64,000 nt of DNA, from contig NZ_JAFLJM010000019.1 in NCBI RefSeq assembly GCF_017745675.1, positions 1 to 64,000 on the forward strand, given 5' to 3'. The position numbers were made by a program, and so were the translations under genes. Each line of letters begins with the position of its first letter. Within the stretch, counting starts at the first letter, position 1. The notes beneath the pieces were generated by a model. It was not told the origin of the DNA. It was given only the letters and a program-made list of their open reading frames with translations, and searched no databases. Below, in pieces: positions 24,459 through 33,068 of the stretch. This stretch comes from Alkalihalobacillus sp. BA299 (GTDB lineage: Bacteria > Bacillota > Bacilli > Bacillales > Bacillaceae_F).

Positions 24459-25232
24459 ATGAGTGATCGTCACATTCAATCTATTATAAGAGCTGCAGAA
24501 ATTTTAGAGTTATTTCTATCCTCTGCTGAGCTGAGTATTAAGGAGATTAGTCAAAATACAGGTCTTTCCAAAAGTACCGTTCACGGGATTATTAAAACTT
24601 TAGAATATAAAGGCTTTCTCACGCAAAACCCAGAGGATCAAAAGTACAAGTTGGGAATGAAGCTATTTGAGCTAGGTAATTCAGTTAGTAATAATTTAAA
24701 TATCGGAAAAATTGCTCGTCCATACATTCAAGAGCTTGTAGAGAAGTTAAAAGAAACCGTTCACTTAGTGATTTTGGATCAGAGCGAGGTCATTTATGTT
24801 GAAAAGGTGGAGGGGTCGCATTCATTGAGTATGTACTCACAAATTGGAAAAAGAGCACCCATTCACTGTACTGGAGTCGGAAAGGCGATTTTGGCTTTTC
24901 GTCCAGAAGAAGAAATCGATCAGCTTTTATCAGAGACGACTTTGACACCGTTTACAGACAAAACGATGACAGATAAAGAAAAAATTAAAGAGCATCTAAA
25001 ACAAGTGAAAAGGCAAGGATATGCAATGGATGATGAAGAGATTGAAATTGGACTAAGGTGTGTGGCCGCTCCAATTTTTAACCATAAAGGGGAAGCGATT
25101 GCTTCTATTAGTTGTGCGGCTCCTATTACTCGATTTAATGATGAGCTAATAACTAATGTCATAGTCCATATTAAATTGGCAGCTGATGCAATTTCACGAC
25201 AAATGGGATATAAACCAAGTTTACAGCTGTAG
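24459..25232 (+). CDS. IclR-family transcriptional regulator
   Basis: The 257-residue regulator has an N-terminal winged HTH (residues 5-70, LSIKEISQNTGLSKSTVHGI) and a C-terminal IclR effector domain. The effector domain has GVGKAILAF and GYAMDDEEIEIGLRCVAAPIF, typical of the small-molecule-binding fold. AAGGTG lies 7 bases before the ATG. It is the first gene before the acetaldehyde dehydrogenase and aldolase genes, so the likely ligand is an intermediate or substrate of the meta-cleavage pathway. Whether it represses or activates is not clear from the sequence. Confidence 0.9.
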   Translation: MSDRHIQSIIRAAEILELFLSSAELSIKEISQNTGLSKSTVHGIIKTLEYKGFLTQNPEDQKYKLGMKLFELGNSVSNNLNIGKIARPYIQELVEKLKETVHLVILDQSEVIYVEKVEGSHSLSMYSQIGKRAPIHCTGVGKAILAFRPEEEIDQLLSETTLTPFTDKTMTDKEKIKEHLKQVKRQGYAMDDEEIEIGLRCVAAPIFNHKGEAIASISCAAPITRFNDELITNVIVHIKLAADAISRQMGYKPSLQL

Positions 25233-25275
25233 ACTTTCATATAAAATCAAAAAAGGCTAAGGGAGAGAGTGAAAC

Positions 25276-26154
25276 ATGGCAAAAGTAAAAGTAGCAATTC
25301 TTGGTTCAGGAAATATTGGTACAGACTTAATGATCAAATTAGGACGATCTGACGTTTTGGAATTAACAGCCGTGATTGGGATTGATCCTGAATCAGATGG
25401 CTTAAAGAAAGCAAAAGAGTTAGGTTACCAAGCCATATATAATGGGATTGAAGGGTTTTTGGCGCAACCTGATTTAGCGGATATCGTATTTGATGCGACT
25501 TCAGCAAAAGCGCATATCCGTCATGCAAAATTGTTAAAAGAAGCAGGCAAGCAAGTGTTGGATTTGACTCCAGCAGCTGTTGGCCCAGCAGTTATTCCAG
25601 CTGTAAATATTAGCGAACATTTAAATACTGAAAATATTAATTTAATTACTTGCGGGGGGCAAGCAACAATTCCGATTGTTCATGCAATCGATCGAGTACA
25701 ATCGGTTGAATATGCAGAGATTGTCGCAACGATTTCAAGTAAAAGCGCTGGTCCAGGGACGAGAGCAAACATTGACGAATTCACAAAAACTACTGCGCGA
25801 GGCATTGAAACCGTTGGTGGTGCAAAAAAAGGAAAAGCGATCATTATTTTAAATCCAGCTGAACCACCAATCATGATGCGCGATACGATCCATTGTCTTG
25901 TAGAAAACCAAGCTGATGAGGAAGCGATTACGAAGTCTGTTAAAGAAATGGTTAAGGTCGTCCAAGAATATGTTCCAGGTTACCGTTTAAGACAAGAACC
26001 GATCATTGACGATAATAAAGTTACCGTTTTCCTTGAAGTGGAAGGAGCAGGAGATTATCTTCCAGCTTACTCAGGAAACTTGGATATCATGACTGCTGCA
26101 GCGGTTAAGGTAGCAGAAGAATGGGCAAAAACTAAAATTCATGCGAATGCTTAA
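25276..26154 (+). CDS. mhpF: Acetaldehyde dehydrogenase (acetylating), DmpF/MhpF type
   Basis: The enzyme oxidises acetaldehyde with NAD and CoA to acetyl-CoA at the end of meta-cleavage pathways and works in a channelling complex with the aldolase. The 292-residue protein starts with a Rossmann motif [13 protein letters not shown], and the catalytic cysteine is C126 in [11 protein letters not shown]. Its GGGE-type SD (GGGAGAG) fits the ATG. The aldolase gene follows after 11 bases, in the usual gene order. Confidence 0.95.
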   Translation: MAKVKVAILGSGNIGTDLMIKLGRSDVLELTAVIGIDPESDGLKKAKELGYQAIYNGIEGFLAQPDLADIVFDATSAKAHIRHAKLLKEAGKQVLDLTPAAVGPAVIPAVNISEHLNTENINLITCGGQATIPIVHAIDRVQSVEYAEIVATISSKSAGPGTRANIDEFTKTTARGIETVGGAKKGKAIIILNPAEPPIMMRDTIHCLVENQADEEAITKSVKEMVKVVQEYVPGYRLRQEPIIDDNKVTVFLEVEGAGDYLPAYSGNLDIMTAAAVKVAEEWAKTKIHANA

Positions 26155-26165
26155 GGAGAGGGAGA

Positions 26166-27191
26166 ATGATTATGACGAAAAGAGATTTATATATTACAGA
26201 AGTAGCTCTACGCGATGGGAGTCACGCAGTTAAACACCAATTTACAGTTGATCAGGTGGTAAGTGTTGCAAAAGCTTTAGACGAAGCTAATGTTCCATAT
26301 ATAGAAGTTACACATGGTGATGGCTTAGGGGGATCTTCTTTACAATTCGGTCTTTCTCATACGAATGACCTGGAGTTAATTGAAGCCGCTGCATCCGTTG
26401 TAAAAAATGCGAAGATTTCCGTGTTATTACTTCCAGGGGTTGGGATTAAAGAAGAGTTAAAACAAGCAGCCCAATTAGGGGCAAAAATGGTTCGTGTCGC
26501 GACACATGTAACAGAAGCGGATGTGGCCCCGCAACATATCGCACTTGGAAAAGAACTTGGTATGGAAACCGTCGGCTTTTTGATGATGTCGCATATGGCC
26601 CCAGTAGATAAGCTTGTCGAACAAGCGAAATTAATGGAAAGCTACGGGGCAGACATCGTTTATGTCGTTGATTCAGCTGGTGCGTTATTACCGCATGAAG
26701 TTAAAGAACGGATTCGTGCCATGAAAAACAATTTATCGGTAGAAATTGGTTTCCATGCCCATAATAATTTATCGCTTGCGATGGCCAATACATTAGCGGC
26801 AATCGAAGAAGGAGCTACACGTATCGATGGAAGTATTCGCTGTCTAGGAGCTGGAGCGGGTAACACGCAAACAGAAGTATTAGTAGGTGTTTTAGAGCGT
26901 CTTGGGATCGAAAGTGGCATTGATTTATATAAAATTATGGATGTGGCAGAAAATATTGTCGCCCCAATTTTACCAAAGCCACAGGAAATCACAAAAGACA
27001 GCTTAGTCCTTGGCTATGCTGGGGTGTATTCTAGTTTTCTATTACATTCACAAAGAGCAGCGGAACGATTTGGTATAGACTCACGTGATATTTTAATAGA
27101 GCTTGGAAAACGCCAAGTAGTTGGCGGGCAAGAAGATATGATCTTAGACGTAGCTGCTGAGATTGCAAAAGCAAAACATTCACTCGTATAA
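26166..27191 (+). CDS. mhpE: 4-hydroxy-2-oxovalerate aldolase, DmpG/MhpE type
   Basis: This Mn-dependent class II aldolase splits 4-hydroxy-2-oxovalerate to pyruvate and acetaldehyde and hands the latter to the dehydrogenase. The HMGL-like TIM barrel starts with EVALRDGSHAVKHQF (metal-site Asp and active-site His), and GFHAHNNLSLAMANTLA carries the metal-binding HxH pair. A C-terminal communication domain follows from about residue 270. The ATG at 26166 lies 7 bases after AAGGAG; a second ATG at 26172 is possible. A terminator at 27213 ends this unit. Confidence 0.95.
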   Translation: MIMTKRDLYITEVALRDGSHAVKHQFTVDQVVSVAKALDEANVPYIEVTHGDGLGGSSLQFGLSHTNDLELIEAAASVVKNAKISVLLLPGVGIKEELKQAAQLGAKMVRVATHVTEADVAPQHIALGKELGMETVGFLMMSHMAPVDKLVEQAKLMESYGADIVYVVDSAGALLPHEVKERIRAMKNNLSVEIGFHAHNNLSLAMANTLAAIEEGATRIDGSIRCLGAGAGNTQTEVLVGVLERLGIESGIDLYKIMDVAENIVAPILPKPQEITKDSLVLGYAGVYSSFLLHSQRAAERFGIDSRDILIELGKRQVVGGQEDMILDVAAEIAKAKHSLV

Positions 27192-27212
27192 TAAAATCGT
27201 TTATAATTAAAT

Positions 27213-27245
27213 GAGAGAAACTCGTTTTCTCTCTTTCTTTTATTT
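27213..27245 (+). terminator. Terminator after mhpE
   Basis: GAGAGAAA pairs with TTTCTCTC around CTCGT and is followed by TTTCTTTTATTTT. Confidence 0.75.
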
Positions 27246-27250
27246 TCTAA

Positions 27251-27264
27251 AGTAAGCGCTTTCA
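27251..27264. promoter_or_regulatory. cre site before the sensor regulator gene
   Basis: AGTAAGCGCTTTCA matches TGWAANCGNTNWCA except for its first base. It lies 33 bases before the start codon of the regulator, so CcpA would block its transcription during growth on preferred sugars. Confidence 0.7.
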
Positions 27265-27296
27265 ATGAAATGACGGTAAGTATGGGGGAGATGAGT

Positions 27297-29144
27297 ATGA
27301 ATATCAGTGTAGTCGAAGAAATTAACAGTACAAAGATAAAAACGGAGCGCAAAATTACTTTTTCCTCCTCAGCCTTTGGTCTAATACGAGAAAATCTGAG
27401 AAGAAATATTGGTACCAAACGTGTCAAAAGCTTTTTGTTTCACTACGGTTGGGAAATGGGCGCACAAGATGGCAAGGTCGCGATGAAAAGTGATACAGCG
27501 CTCGATAAGCTTATTAAAAATGGCCCAATTCTTCACGTTAAAAATGGCCATATCCGTGGGTTCCGCCATGATTGCAAGGTGGAGTTTGACGAACAGAAAA
27601 ACTTCAAGAAGGTATTAGGACAAGGGGCCTGGTATGGCTCTTATGAAGCGGAAGAGTATCTAAAGCAGTCAGGGATTTCAGAAACACCCGTTTGTCATAC
27701 GTTAATAGGTTATGCGAGCGGTTTTATGTCGACTGTTTTTGGTCATCCACTATTGGCAAAAGAGATCTCTTGTGTTGCCCAAGGACATGATGAGTGCAGA
27801 TGGGTTGTAAAAACGAAGGAAGAATGGGCAGAGGAAATGCCAGAAGCACTAGAGATCTACAATCAAACAACGATCGTTAATGAATTAAAGTATACGTATG
27901 ATCAATTATTAGAACAGAAAAACTTTATAACACAGTTATCAGATTTTCAAAAGAAAATTACAGACGAAGTGATTAAAGGTCATGATATAGATACGATTGT
28001 CGACTTGGTATATGATACGATTAAAATTCCAGTGATTGCTGAAAGTAAAGATGGTCGTACAGTTGCTTTTTCAGGGATGACTGAGGAGCGGTATCAGGAG
28101 TTAAAAGATGACATCGAGCAATATGCTACGAAGCATATCTCAAAAGAATTATTGCCATTCCAGAAAAATTTAATTGTAACAGGCAACCAAAAACGTCTCT
28201 TAGCACCAGTACTTGTTCAAAAAGAAATATTAGGTTGGTGCTCGTTCATCTATGATGAGGATGATGAAGACGTTCAACAGGAGAAAGATTCTTTGTTTCT
28301 CGATCGGTTTGCAAATGCTGTTTCGTTAGTGTTGTTAAACGAGAAAACCAAGTTTGAAACATTTGAACGAATGAAGGGGAACTTTTTAGAAGCGATTTTA
28401 GAGGGGAAGTTTACAACCGATGAAATTTTAAAAAGAGGTGCCTATACAGGTCTTGACTTGTCACAACCATACTATATTGCGGTACTGTCATATAAAGAAA
28501 ATAACTGTTCTGTTCAAAAGGAGTTTATCCTTCAAGAACAGCTTTATGATATGACGGTTCGTTATTTTTACGACCAAGGACAAACTATGCTGGTCGGTCA
28601 CAAAGATCAAAAAATTGTTTGTTATTTCCCTACAGAAAAAACGAATATTGAACCTGTTATGAATGAGTTTTATCAGTTCCTTGATAAAAAGTATCCACAA
28701 GCGGGAATCAAAATAGGAATTAGCAACATGGTTGATGATCCATCTAATGCGGATAAAGGGTATGAAGAGGCACTCGTTGCTCTACGCTTAACGACGAAAA
28801 AGCCAGTTATTCCATTTCAATCACTAGGCATTATAGGGATATTAATCAACTCGCAAAATATTAACAGTATTCGGTCGATCGCAAAGCAGGAGCTTGGACC
28901 ATTATCCCAACTAGATGACATTAAATCGTTTGAATTGTTGAAAACGCTCTATTTCTTTTTACTGAATGGTGGAAAGTTAGAGCAGACCATGAATGATCTT
29001 GCTTTATCGATGAGCGGTTTACGACATAGAATTCATAAGATTGAAAATATCCTTCAAAAAGACCTTCGTGATCCATACGAAGCACATCAACTATTACTCA
29101 TTATTAAATCGTTGATTGTGATTGAAGAATTGTCGTTTCAATAG
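27297..29144 (+). CDS. Aromatic sensor regulator: XylR-N and V4R domains with PucR-type C-terminus
   Basis: The 615-residue protein starts (about 10-110) with an XylR_N-like region (FGLIRENLRRNIGTKRVKSF; FHYGWEMGAQDG), the phenol/aromatic-sensing module of XylR and DmpR. A V4R segment (about 115-175) contains GYASGFMSTVFGHP and CVAQGHDECRW with cysteines and histidines that could bind metal. A linker with coiled-coil character and a GAF-like middle part follow. The C-terminus (about 540-610) has a PucR/CdaR-type HTH, LEQTMNDLALSMSGLRHRI. The sigma-54 AAA+ domain of XylR/DmpR is absent. GGGGGAG lies 6 bases before the ATG at 27297. It sits between the two catabolic gene sets and is their likely activator. 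Confidence 0.85.
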   Translation: MNISVVEEINSTKIKTERKITFSSSAFGLIRENLRRNIGTKRVKSFLFHYGWEMGAQDGKVAMKSDTALDKLIKNGPILHVKNGHIRGFRHDCKVEFDEQKNFKKVLGQGAWYGSYEAEEYLKQSGISETPVCHTLIGYASGFMSTVFGHPLLAKEISCVAQGHDECRWVVKTKEEWAEEMPEALEIYNQTTIVNELKYTYDQLLEQKNFITQLSDFQKKITDEVIKGHDIDTIVDLVYDTIKIPVIAESKDGRTVAFSGMTEERYQELKDDIEQYATKHISKELLPFQKNLIVTGNQKRLLAPVLVQKEILGWCSFIYDEDDEDVQQEKDSLFLDRFANAVSLVLLNEKTKFETFERMKGNFLEAILEGKFTTDEILKRGAYTGLDLSQPYYIAVLSYKENNCSVQKEFILQEQLYDMTVRYFYDQGQTMLVGHKDQKIVCYFPTEKTNIEPVMNEFYQFLDKKYPQAGIKIGISNMVDDPSNADKGYEEALVALRLTTKKPVIPFQSLGIIGILINSQNINSIRSIAKQELGPLSQLDDIKSFELLKTLYFFLLNGGKLEQTMNDLALSMSGLRHRIHKIENILQKDLRDPYEAHQLLLIIKSLIVIEELSFQ

Positions 29145-29196
29145 GGAAGTGTTAGTCTTAACGAGCATAAAATTAAAAAGTTCAATCAGTAGAAAA

Positions 29197-29232
29197 AAAC
29201 GCTATGAGTAATTACGCTCATAGCATTTTTTA
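29197..29232 (+). terminator. Terminator after the sensor regulator
   Basis: GCTATGAG pairs with CTCATAGC and is followed by ATTTTTT. The A-run before the stem would also allow the reverse direction. Confidence 0.8.
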
Positions 29233-29265
29233 TGTAAATAACAAGCGGCTGGGGTTTACTCACTA

Positions 29266-29282
29266 AAGAAGTTAAACTTCTT
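29266..29282. promoter_or_regulatory. Palindrome AAGAAGTT-A-AACTTCTT
   Basis: A perfect 8-bp inverted repeat with one central base, about 110 bases before the oxygenase operon promoter. Its half AGAAGTT is related to TGAAGTT at 29371-29377 and to three half-sites before the permease gene. Confidence 0.5.
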
Positions 29283-29295
29283 AAAGTGTAAAAAT

Positions 29296-29342
29296 GAACA
29301 AAAATTGTCTTAATTAATTTATTTCATAGACAATTTTTGTTC
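29296..29342. repeat. Perfect 15-bp inverted repeat before the oxygenase operon
   Basis: GAACAAAAATTGTCT (29296-29310) pairs with AGACAATTTTTGTTC (29328-29342) across 17 bases. No T-tract follows. It could be an operator, an attenuator stem or the end of a former element. Confidence 0.65.
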
Positions 29343-29389
29343 TAGAGTTAATTTCGACAATTACATACAATGAAGTTACATCAAAGAGA

Positions 29390-29417
29390 TTGACACTATT
29401 AACACTGTGGTTATGTT
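29390..29417 (+). promoter_or_regulatory. Promoter of the oxygenase operon, with upstream TGAAGTT
   Basis: TTGACA at 29390-29395, 16 bp, TATGTT at 29412-29417, about 55 bases before the start codon. The -10 box is weak, which suits an activator. The half-site TGAAGTT at 29371-29377 ends 12 bases before the -35 box. Confidence 0.55.
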
Positions 29418-29471
29418 AAACAATCCACAGATCAAAGGGATTAGTTCCCTATTAATAAAGAGGTGAAAATT

Positions 29472-30653
29472 ATGGTAAATACAACAGCAGAGCAAAAAAA
29501 TCTAACATTTGAAGACCTTCTAGGAGGTGCAGAAAAAGTTGGACGCTTAGCCGAACAAGAAGCTAGAGAAGCCGAAGTAAATTCAACAGTTTCTGAAAAC
29601 GTTATCAATCTAATTAAAGAAACACAACTTTCAAAGTTATTGTTACCGAAAGACTATGGTTTTCCACAAATAGACTTTTATCAGTTTTCTAAAATCATTC
29701 GAAAAGTAGCAAATTACAATATTTCTGCAGCATGGCTTGCCTATTTATATCCTTTACACAATTCACTGCCAGCACTTCTTCCAAAAGCAGAACGCGATAA
29801 GATTGTTGAACAAGGAGGACTAATCTGTGATGTGTTCGCGGCTGTTGGAAAGGCAGAGCGTGAAGGCGATGGTTTCCGTGTCAGTGGTACATGGAACTTT
29901 GCAAGCGGTGTCAACTACAGTGACTGGATTGGTTTAGGGGTTTCAATGCACTTCCCAGGTGAAGAAAAGCCTGAAATCTGTATGCCGATCTTCTCACGAA
30001 AAGAAGTAGAAATTATTCAAAATTGGGATACATTTGGACTTCGAGGAACAGGAAGTAACCAAGTTATTGTGGACGATGTATATATACCAAATGAGCGAAT
30101 TTTACGTTTAGAAAAAATCGATAAAGTAAGTCAACCACCAGATGCGGATTATGATCGTGATTACCCATTTTACGATGTTCCTTACTTCCCAGCATTCTAC
30201 ATTGGTTTCCCAAGTGTTGCTTTAGGTGGTGCTGAAAGAATTCTAAAAGAATTTAAGGAACAAACAGAAAAACGCGTTCGTCTCGTTGATGGAATACGTG
30301 AAAGTGAATCACCGCGTAGCCAACGGGTATTAGCAGAAATGATGATGGATTTCCACGCGGCTGAGGCTATGATGGTTAAATATATCGATTTACTTGAAGA
30401 AAGCAGAAAAGGCGTTGAAATTCCGCGCTCAGAGTTTTTTGCTATTCGTACTAAGCTTATCAAAAATTGCGTAGACATCGCAGTTCGTTCCCTAATGACA
30501 TTAGGTGGCGGTGCTCTATATAAAGGTGGGGCAATGGAATTATTTATTCGTGATATTTTATCTGTTGCTACACATAAAACATCACTTTATGAAGATTCTG
30601 TTGCAGCTTATGGTAAAGAATTATTTGGATTTGATGGAGGAGTTCGCGGCTAA
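29472..30653 (+). CDS. Oxygenase component of a two-component flavin monooxygenase (acyl-CoA dehydrogenase fold)
   Basis: The 393-residue protein has the acyl-CoA dehydrogenase fold used by group D monooxygenases such as HsaA and the C2 component of p-hydroxyphenylacetate hydroxylase. These hydroxylate phenols next to the OH group using reduced flavin supplied by a partner. GTWNFASGVNYSDWIG and the middle beta-domain GLRGTGSNQVIVDDVYIP are the typical blocks. The acyl-CoA dehydrogenase catalytic glutamate region is not conserved, and the flavin reductase gene follows directly, so a dehydrogenase role is unlikely. AAGAGGTG sets the ATG at 29472. It replaces the one-component MhpA hydroxylase of the E. 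coli mhp operon. The exact phenol is unknown. Confidence 0.88.
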   Translation: MVNTTAEQKNLTFEDLLGGAEKVGRLAEQEAREAEVNSTVSENVINLIKETQLSKLLLPKDYGFPQIDFYQFSKIIRKVANYNISAAWLAYLYPLHNSLPALLPKAERDKIVEQGGLICDVFAAVGKAEREGDGFRVSGTWNFASGVNYSDWIGLGVSMHFPGEEKPEICMPIFSRKEVEIIQNWDTFGLRGTGSNQVIVDDVYIPNERILRLEKIDKVSQPPDADYDRDYPFYDVPYFPAFYIGFPSVALGGAERILKEFKEQTEKRVRLVDGIRESESPRSQRVLAEMMMDFHAAEAMMVKYIDLLEESRKGVEIPRSEFFAIRTKLIKNCVDIAVRSLMTLGGGALYKGGAMELFIRDILSVATHKTSLYEDSVAAYGKELFGFDGGVRG

Positions 30654-30704
30654 CAGTCACTCCCTACTTGGAAAGAATATTATGTGCTATTACGGAGGTA
30701 AATT

Positions 30705-31181
30705 ATGGATGATCGTCAATTTCGAACAGCAATGGGGAAATTCGCTACAGGAGTTACAGTAATTACTACGGAGGTTGAAGGAGAAGTTCATGGCATGACA
30801 GCTAATGCATTTATGTCAGTTTCACTCGATCCCAAGCTAGTAGTAATTTCCATCGGGCAAAAGGCTCGTATATTAGAAAAAATTCAAGAGAGTGGCATTT
30901 TTACGGTTAATATTTTAGCAGCAGACCAACAAGAAATGTCGATGATTTTTGCAGGACAAATTAAAAACCGTAAAGTAACATTCGACCGTTTAGATAACAA
31001 ACCTGTTTTGTCTGGGGCTGTAGCCCAAATCGCTTGTGAGGTTTCAGCAGAACATGTTGAAGGAGATCACACTTTGTTTATTGGCAAAGTAACAGATATT
31101 CATCTTGAAGAGAAAGATCCTCTTCTTTTCTATAGCGGAAAATATCGTTCCTTGGAAAAAGAAGAGACTGCTGTTTCATAG
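30705..31181 (+). CDS. Flavin reductase (HpaC/HsaB-like)
   Basis: This 158-residue protein has the FMN-binding split-barrel fold of flavin reductases, with FRTAMGKFATGVTVIT at the N-terminus and GMTANAFMSVSLDPKLVVIS next to it. It would reduce FMN or FAD with NAD(P)H and pass it to the oxygenase encoded 51 bases upstream. GGAGG lies 8 bases before the ATG. The FAD synthetase-like gene follows after 23 bases. Confidence 0.93.
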   Translation: MDDRQFRTAMGKFATGVTVITTEVEGEVHGMTANAFMSVSLDPKLVVISIGQKARILEKIQESGIFTVNILAADQQEMSMIFAGQIKNRKVTFDRLDNKPVLSGAVAQIACEVSAEHVEGDHTLFIGKVTDIHLEEKDPLLFYSGKYRSLEKEETAVS

Positions 31182-31204
31182 ATTGAGAGAGGAAAGGTGA
31201 TTGT

Positions 31205-32035
31205 ATGGAAACCGTTTATATCAATCAGAAAAATTTGCGTGATTGGCAAGAACGAGCGATACCAACGGTTATGGCACTTGGATACTTTGATGGGCTTCAT
31301 AATGGACATCGTCAAGTCATTAAAACGGCGGCTTCGATTGCTGATAAACACGGGTTACCACTAGCGGTCATGAGTTTTACGCCACACCCAAAAACGGTGG
31401 TATCCAATGGGAAGGAACAAGTTCAGCATTTAATGCCAATCGATGAAAAAATAGAAAAATTAAATATGCTCGGTGTCGATACTTTTTATCTTATAAAGTT
31501 TGATAAACAGTTTGCTAAACTTTCACCAGAGGAGTTCGTAGCGCAATATTTGGTTGATCTTAAGGTTGTCCATGCAATCGCAGGTTTTGATTTTTCCTAT
31601 GGATTTCGAGGAAGTGGTAATTTAGATAGATTAAAAGCTGATTCAAATGGAATAATCAATGTCACAAAGGTAGATAAGATCGAATACCGCGGAGAAAAGA
31701 TTAGCTCGACATGCATTCGAAAACGGATTTTAGCTGGAGAGTTTAATGAGTTACCTCAATTTCTTGGTCATTTGTATGAAATGAAGTGTGATTTGAACGG
31801 AACGGTCCTTAAACCACATTTACACTATGCAATACCTCAACAGGGCAGTTATGAGGTGGGAATAAAAAACGGGGCGGATGAGCTGAAATGTCAGTTAGTT
31901 GTAACGAAAGACGGCTCATTGAAACCTTTGCACTCCCTTCCGATTGTAAAAATGAAGAGCCCCATTTCAATTGTGTGGAAAAAACGAATGGCAATTAATG
32001 AAAAAGAGTTAATCACACAAGCAAATGTTTATTAA
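31205..32035 (+). CDS. FAD synthetase-like protein (RibF N-domain type) in a catabolic operon
   Basis: The first 190 or so residues match the FMN adenylyltransferase half of bifunctional RibF. The nucleotidyltransferase motif ALGYFDGLHNGHRQVI carries the HxGH site, GFDFSYGFRGSG the flavin site, and ISSTCIRKRI the ISSTxIR motif. The rest (about 195-276) does not show the riboflavin kinase signature (G-rich GFPTAN type), so the protein probably makes FAD from FMN but does not phosphorylate riboflavin. Its place between the reductase and the dioxygenase suggests it supplies FAD to the monooxygenase. GGAAAGGTG precedes the ATG. Confidence 0.8.
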   Translation: METVYINQKNLRDWQERAIPTVMALGYFDGLHNGHRQVIKTAASIADKHGLPLAVMSFTPHPKTVVSNGKEQVQHLMPIDEKIEKLNMLGVDTFYLIKFDKQFAKLSPEEFVAQYLVDLKVVHAIAGFDFSYGFRGSGNLDRLKADSNGIINVTKVDKIEYRGEKISSTCIRKRILAGEFNELPQFLGHLYEMKCDLNGTVLKPHLHYAIPQQGSYEVGIKNGADELKCQLVVTKDGSLKPLHSLPIVKMKSPISIVWKKRMAINEKELITQANVY

Positions 32036-32071
32036 TAAATTTATTAATTTTTAAAAGAAGGAGTAACTGAT

Positions 32072-33004
32072 ATGGCAGAAATTATTGCGGGCGTAGCAAT
32101 GTCACATAGTCCAATGATCATGACAAATCCAGAGGCAGGTGGAGAAAAAGGACAACGGTTTATATCAACGGCAGGTGAGATGAACAAATGGTTAAAAGAA
32201 GAGGGGACAGATGTACTTATTTTAGTATCTGACGACCACTTTAATAGCTATTTCTACGATCATATGCCATCGTTTACAGTCGGCATTGATGAGTGTCAAG
32301 GCTGGGGAGATTGGAAACTTCCGAAATACGAAATCCCTGTTCAGCAAGATTTAGCAAAACATATTTTGAATACAGGTTTAGAAAATAATCTAGATCTTGC
32401 TTTTTCAATGAGAATGAAAGTAGACCATGGACATACACAATCAATCTATTTCTTAAATGAAGAATTAGAAGTCCCTTGTGTACCCATTGCAGTGAATACA
32501 GCAGCACCACCATTACCGACAATGGATCGTTGCTTCCAAGTTGGCGAAGTGCTTCGTAAAGCGATTAACTCTTGGGATACAGATAAAAAAGTCGCTCTAG
32601 TTGCTTCTGGTGGAATTTCTCACTGGGTGCCAATTCCGAAAATCGACAGTGAAAAACCTGAGGATCAAAATTTAATCCATGTATTGAAAAATGGACGTCA
32701 AGAAATTGATCAGTTAGACGAATACTTGAAAGTTCGTGAAAGTCGTGTGACTAGCCTAGTATCTGGTCCAGTAAACGAAGAGTGGGATCGTGAGTTTTTA
32801 GATTTGGTTTCATCAGGTAATGCGGATGCTTTACGTAAATGGGATGCTGCTTATATTGAAGACAATGGTGGAAACGGTGGACAGGAAATCCGGAACTGGC
32901 TTGTATTATTAGGTGCATTGCAAGATTTCAAAGCTGAAGTTGCTTATTATGAGCCGATTCCAGAGTGGGTAACGGGTATGGCAATTGTTCAATTTAAAAA
33001 GTAA
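32072..33004 (+). CDS. Extradiol ring-cleavage dioxygenase, LigB class, MhpB-like
   Basis: This 310-residue Fe(II) enzyme opens a catechol ring next to the hydroxyl groups. The start GVAMSHSPMI and LVSDDHFNSYFYDHMP hold the metal-binding histidines. VDHGHTQSIYF and ASGGISHWVPIP correspond to the catalytic His115 and His179 of E. coli MhpB. The end YYEPIPEWVTG also resembles MhpB. MhpB uses 2,3-dihydroxyphenylpropionate, so a side-chain-bearing catechol is a likely substrate class, but this is inference. AAGGAG lies 8 bases before the ATG. Confidence 0.92.
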   Translation: MAEIIAGVAMSHSPMIMTNPEAGGEKGQRFISTAGEMNKWLKEEGTDVLILVSDDHFNSYFYDHMPSFTVGIDECQGWGDWKLPKYEIPVQQDLAKHILNTGLENNLDLAFSMRMKVDHGHTQSIYFLNEELEVPCVPIAVNTAAPPLPTMDRCFQVGEVLRKAINSWDTDKKVALVASGGISHWVPIPKIDSEKPEDQNLIHVLKNGRQEIDQLDEYLKVRESRVTSLVSGPVNEEWDREFLDLVSSGNADALRKWDAAYIEDNGGNGGQEIRNWLVLLGALQDFKAEVAYYEPIPEWVTGMAIVQFKK

Positions 33005-33068
33005 GCAATTTTCTAACAGCGAATAATAATACAACAGTAAAAATAAGTAAAAAATGGAGTGATGATAA

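Noticed and set aside
29472..30653. Acyl-CoA dehydrogenase of fatty acid oxidation
   Set aside because: The fold matches, but the flavin reductase and ring-cleavage genes adjacent to it and the lack of the dehydrogenase active-site pattern favour a phenol monooxygenase.
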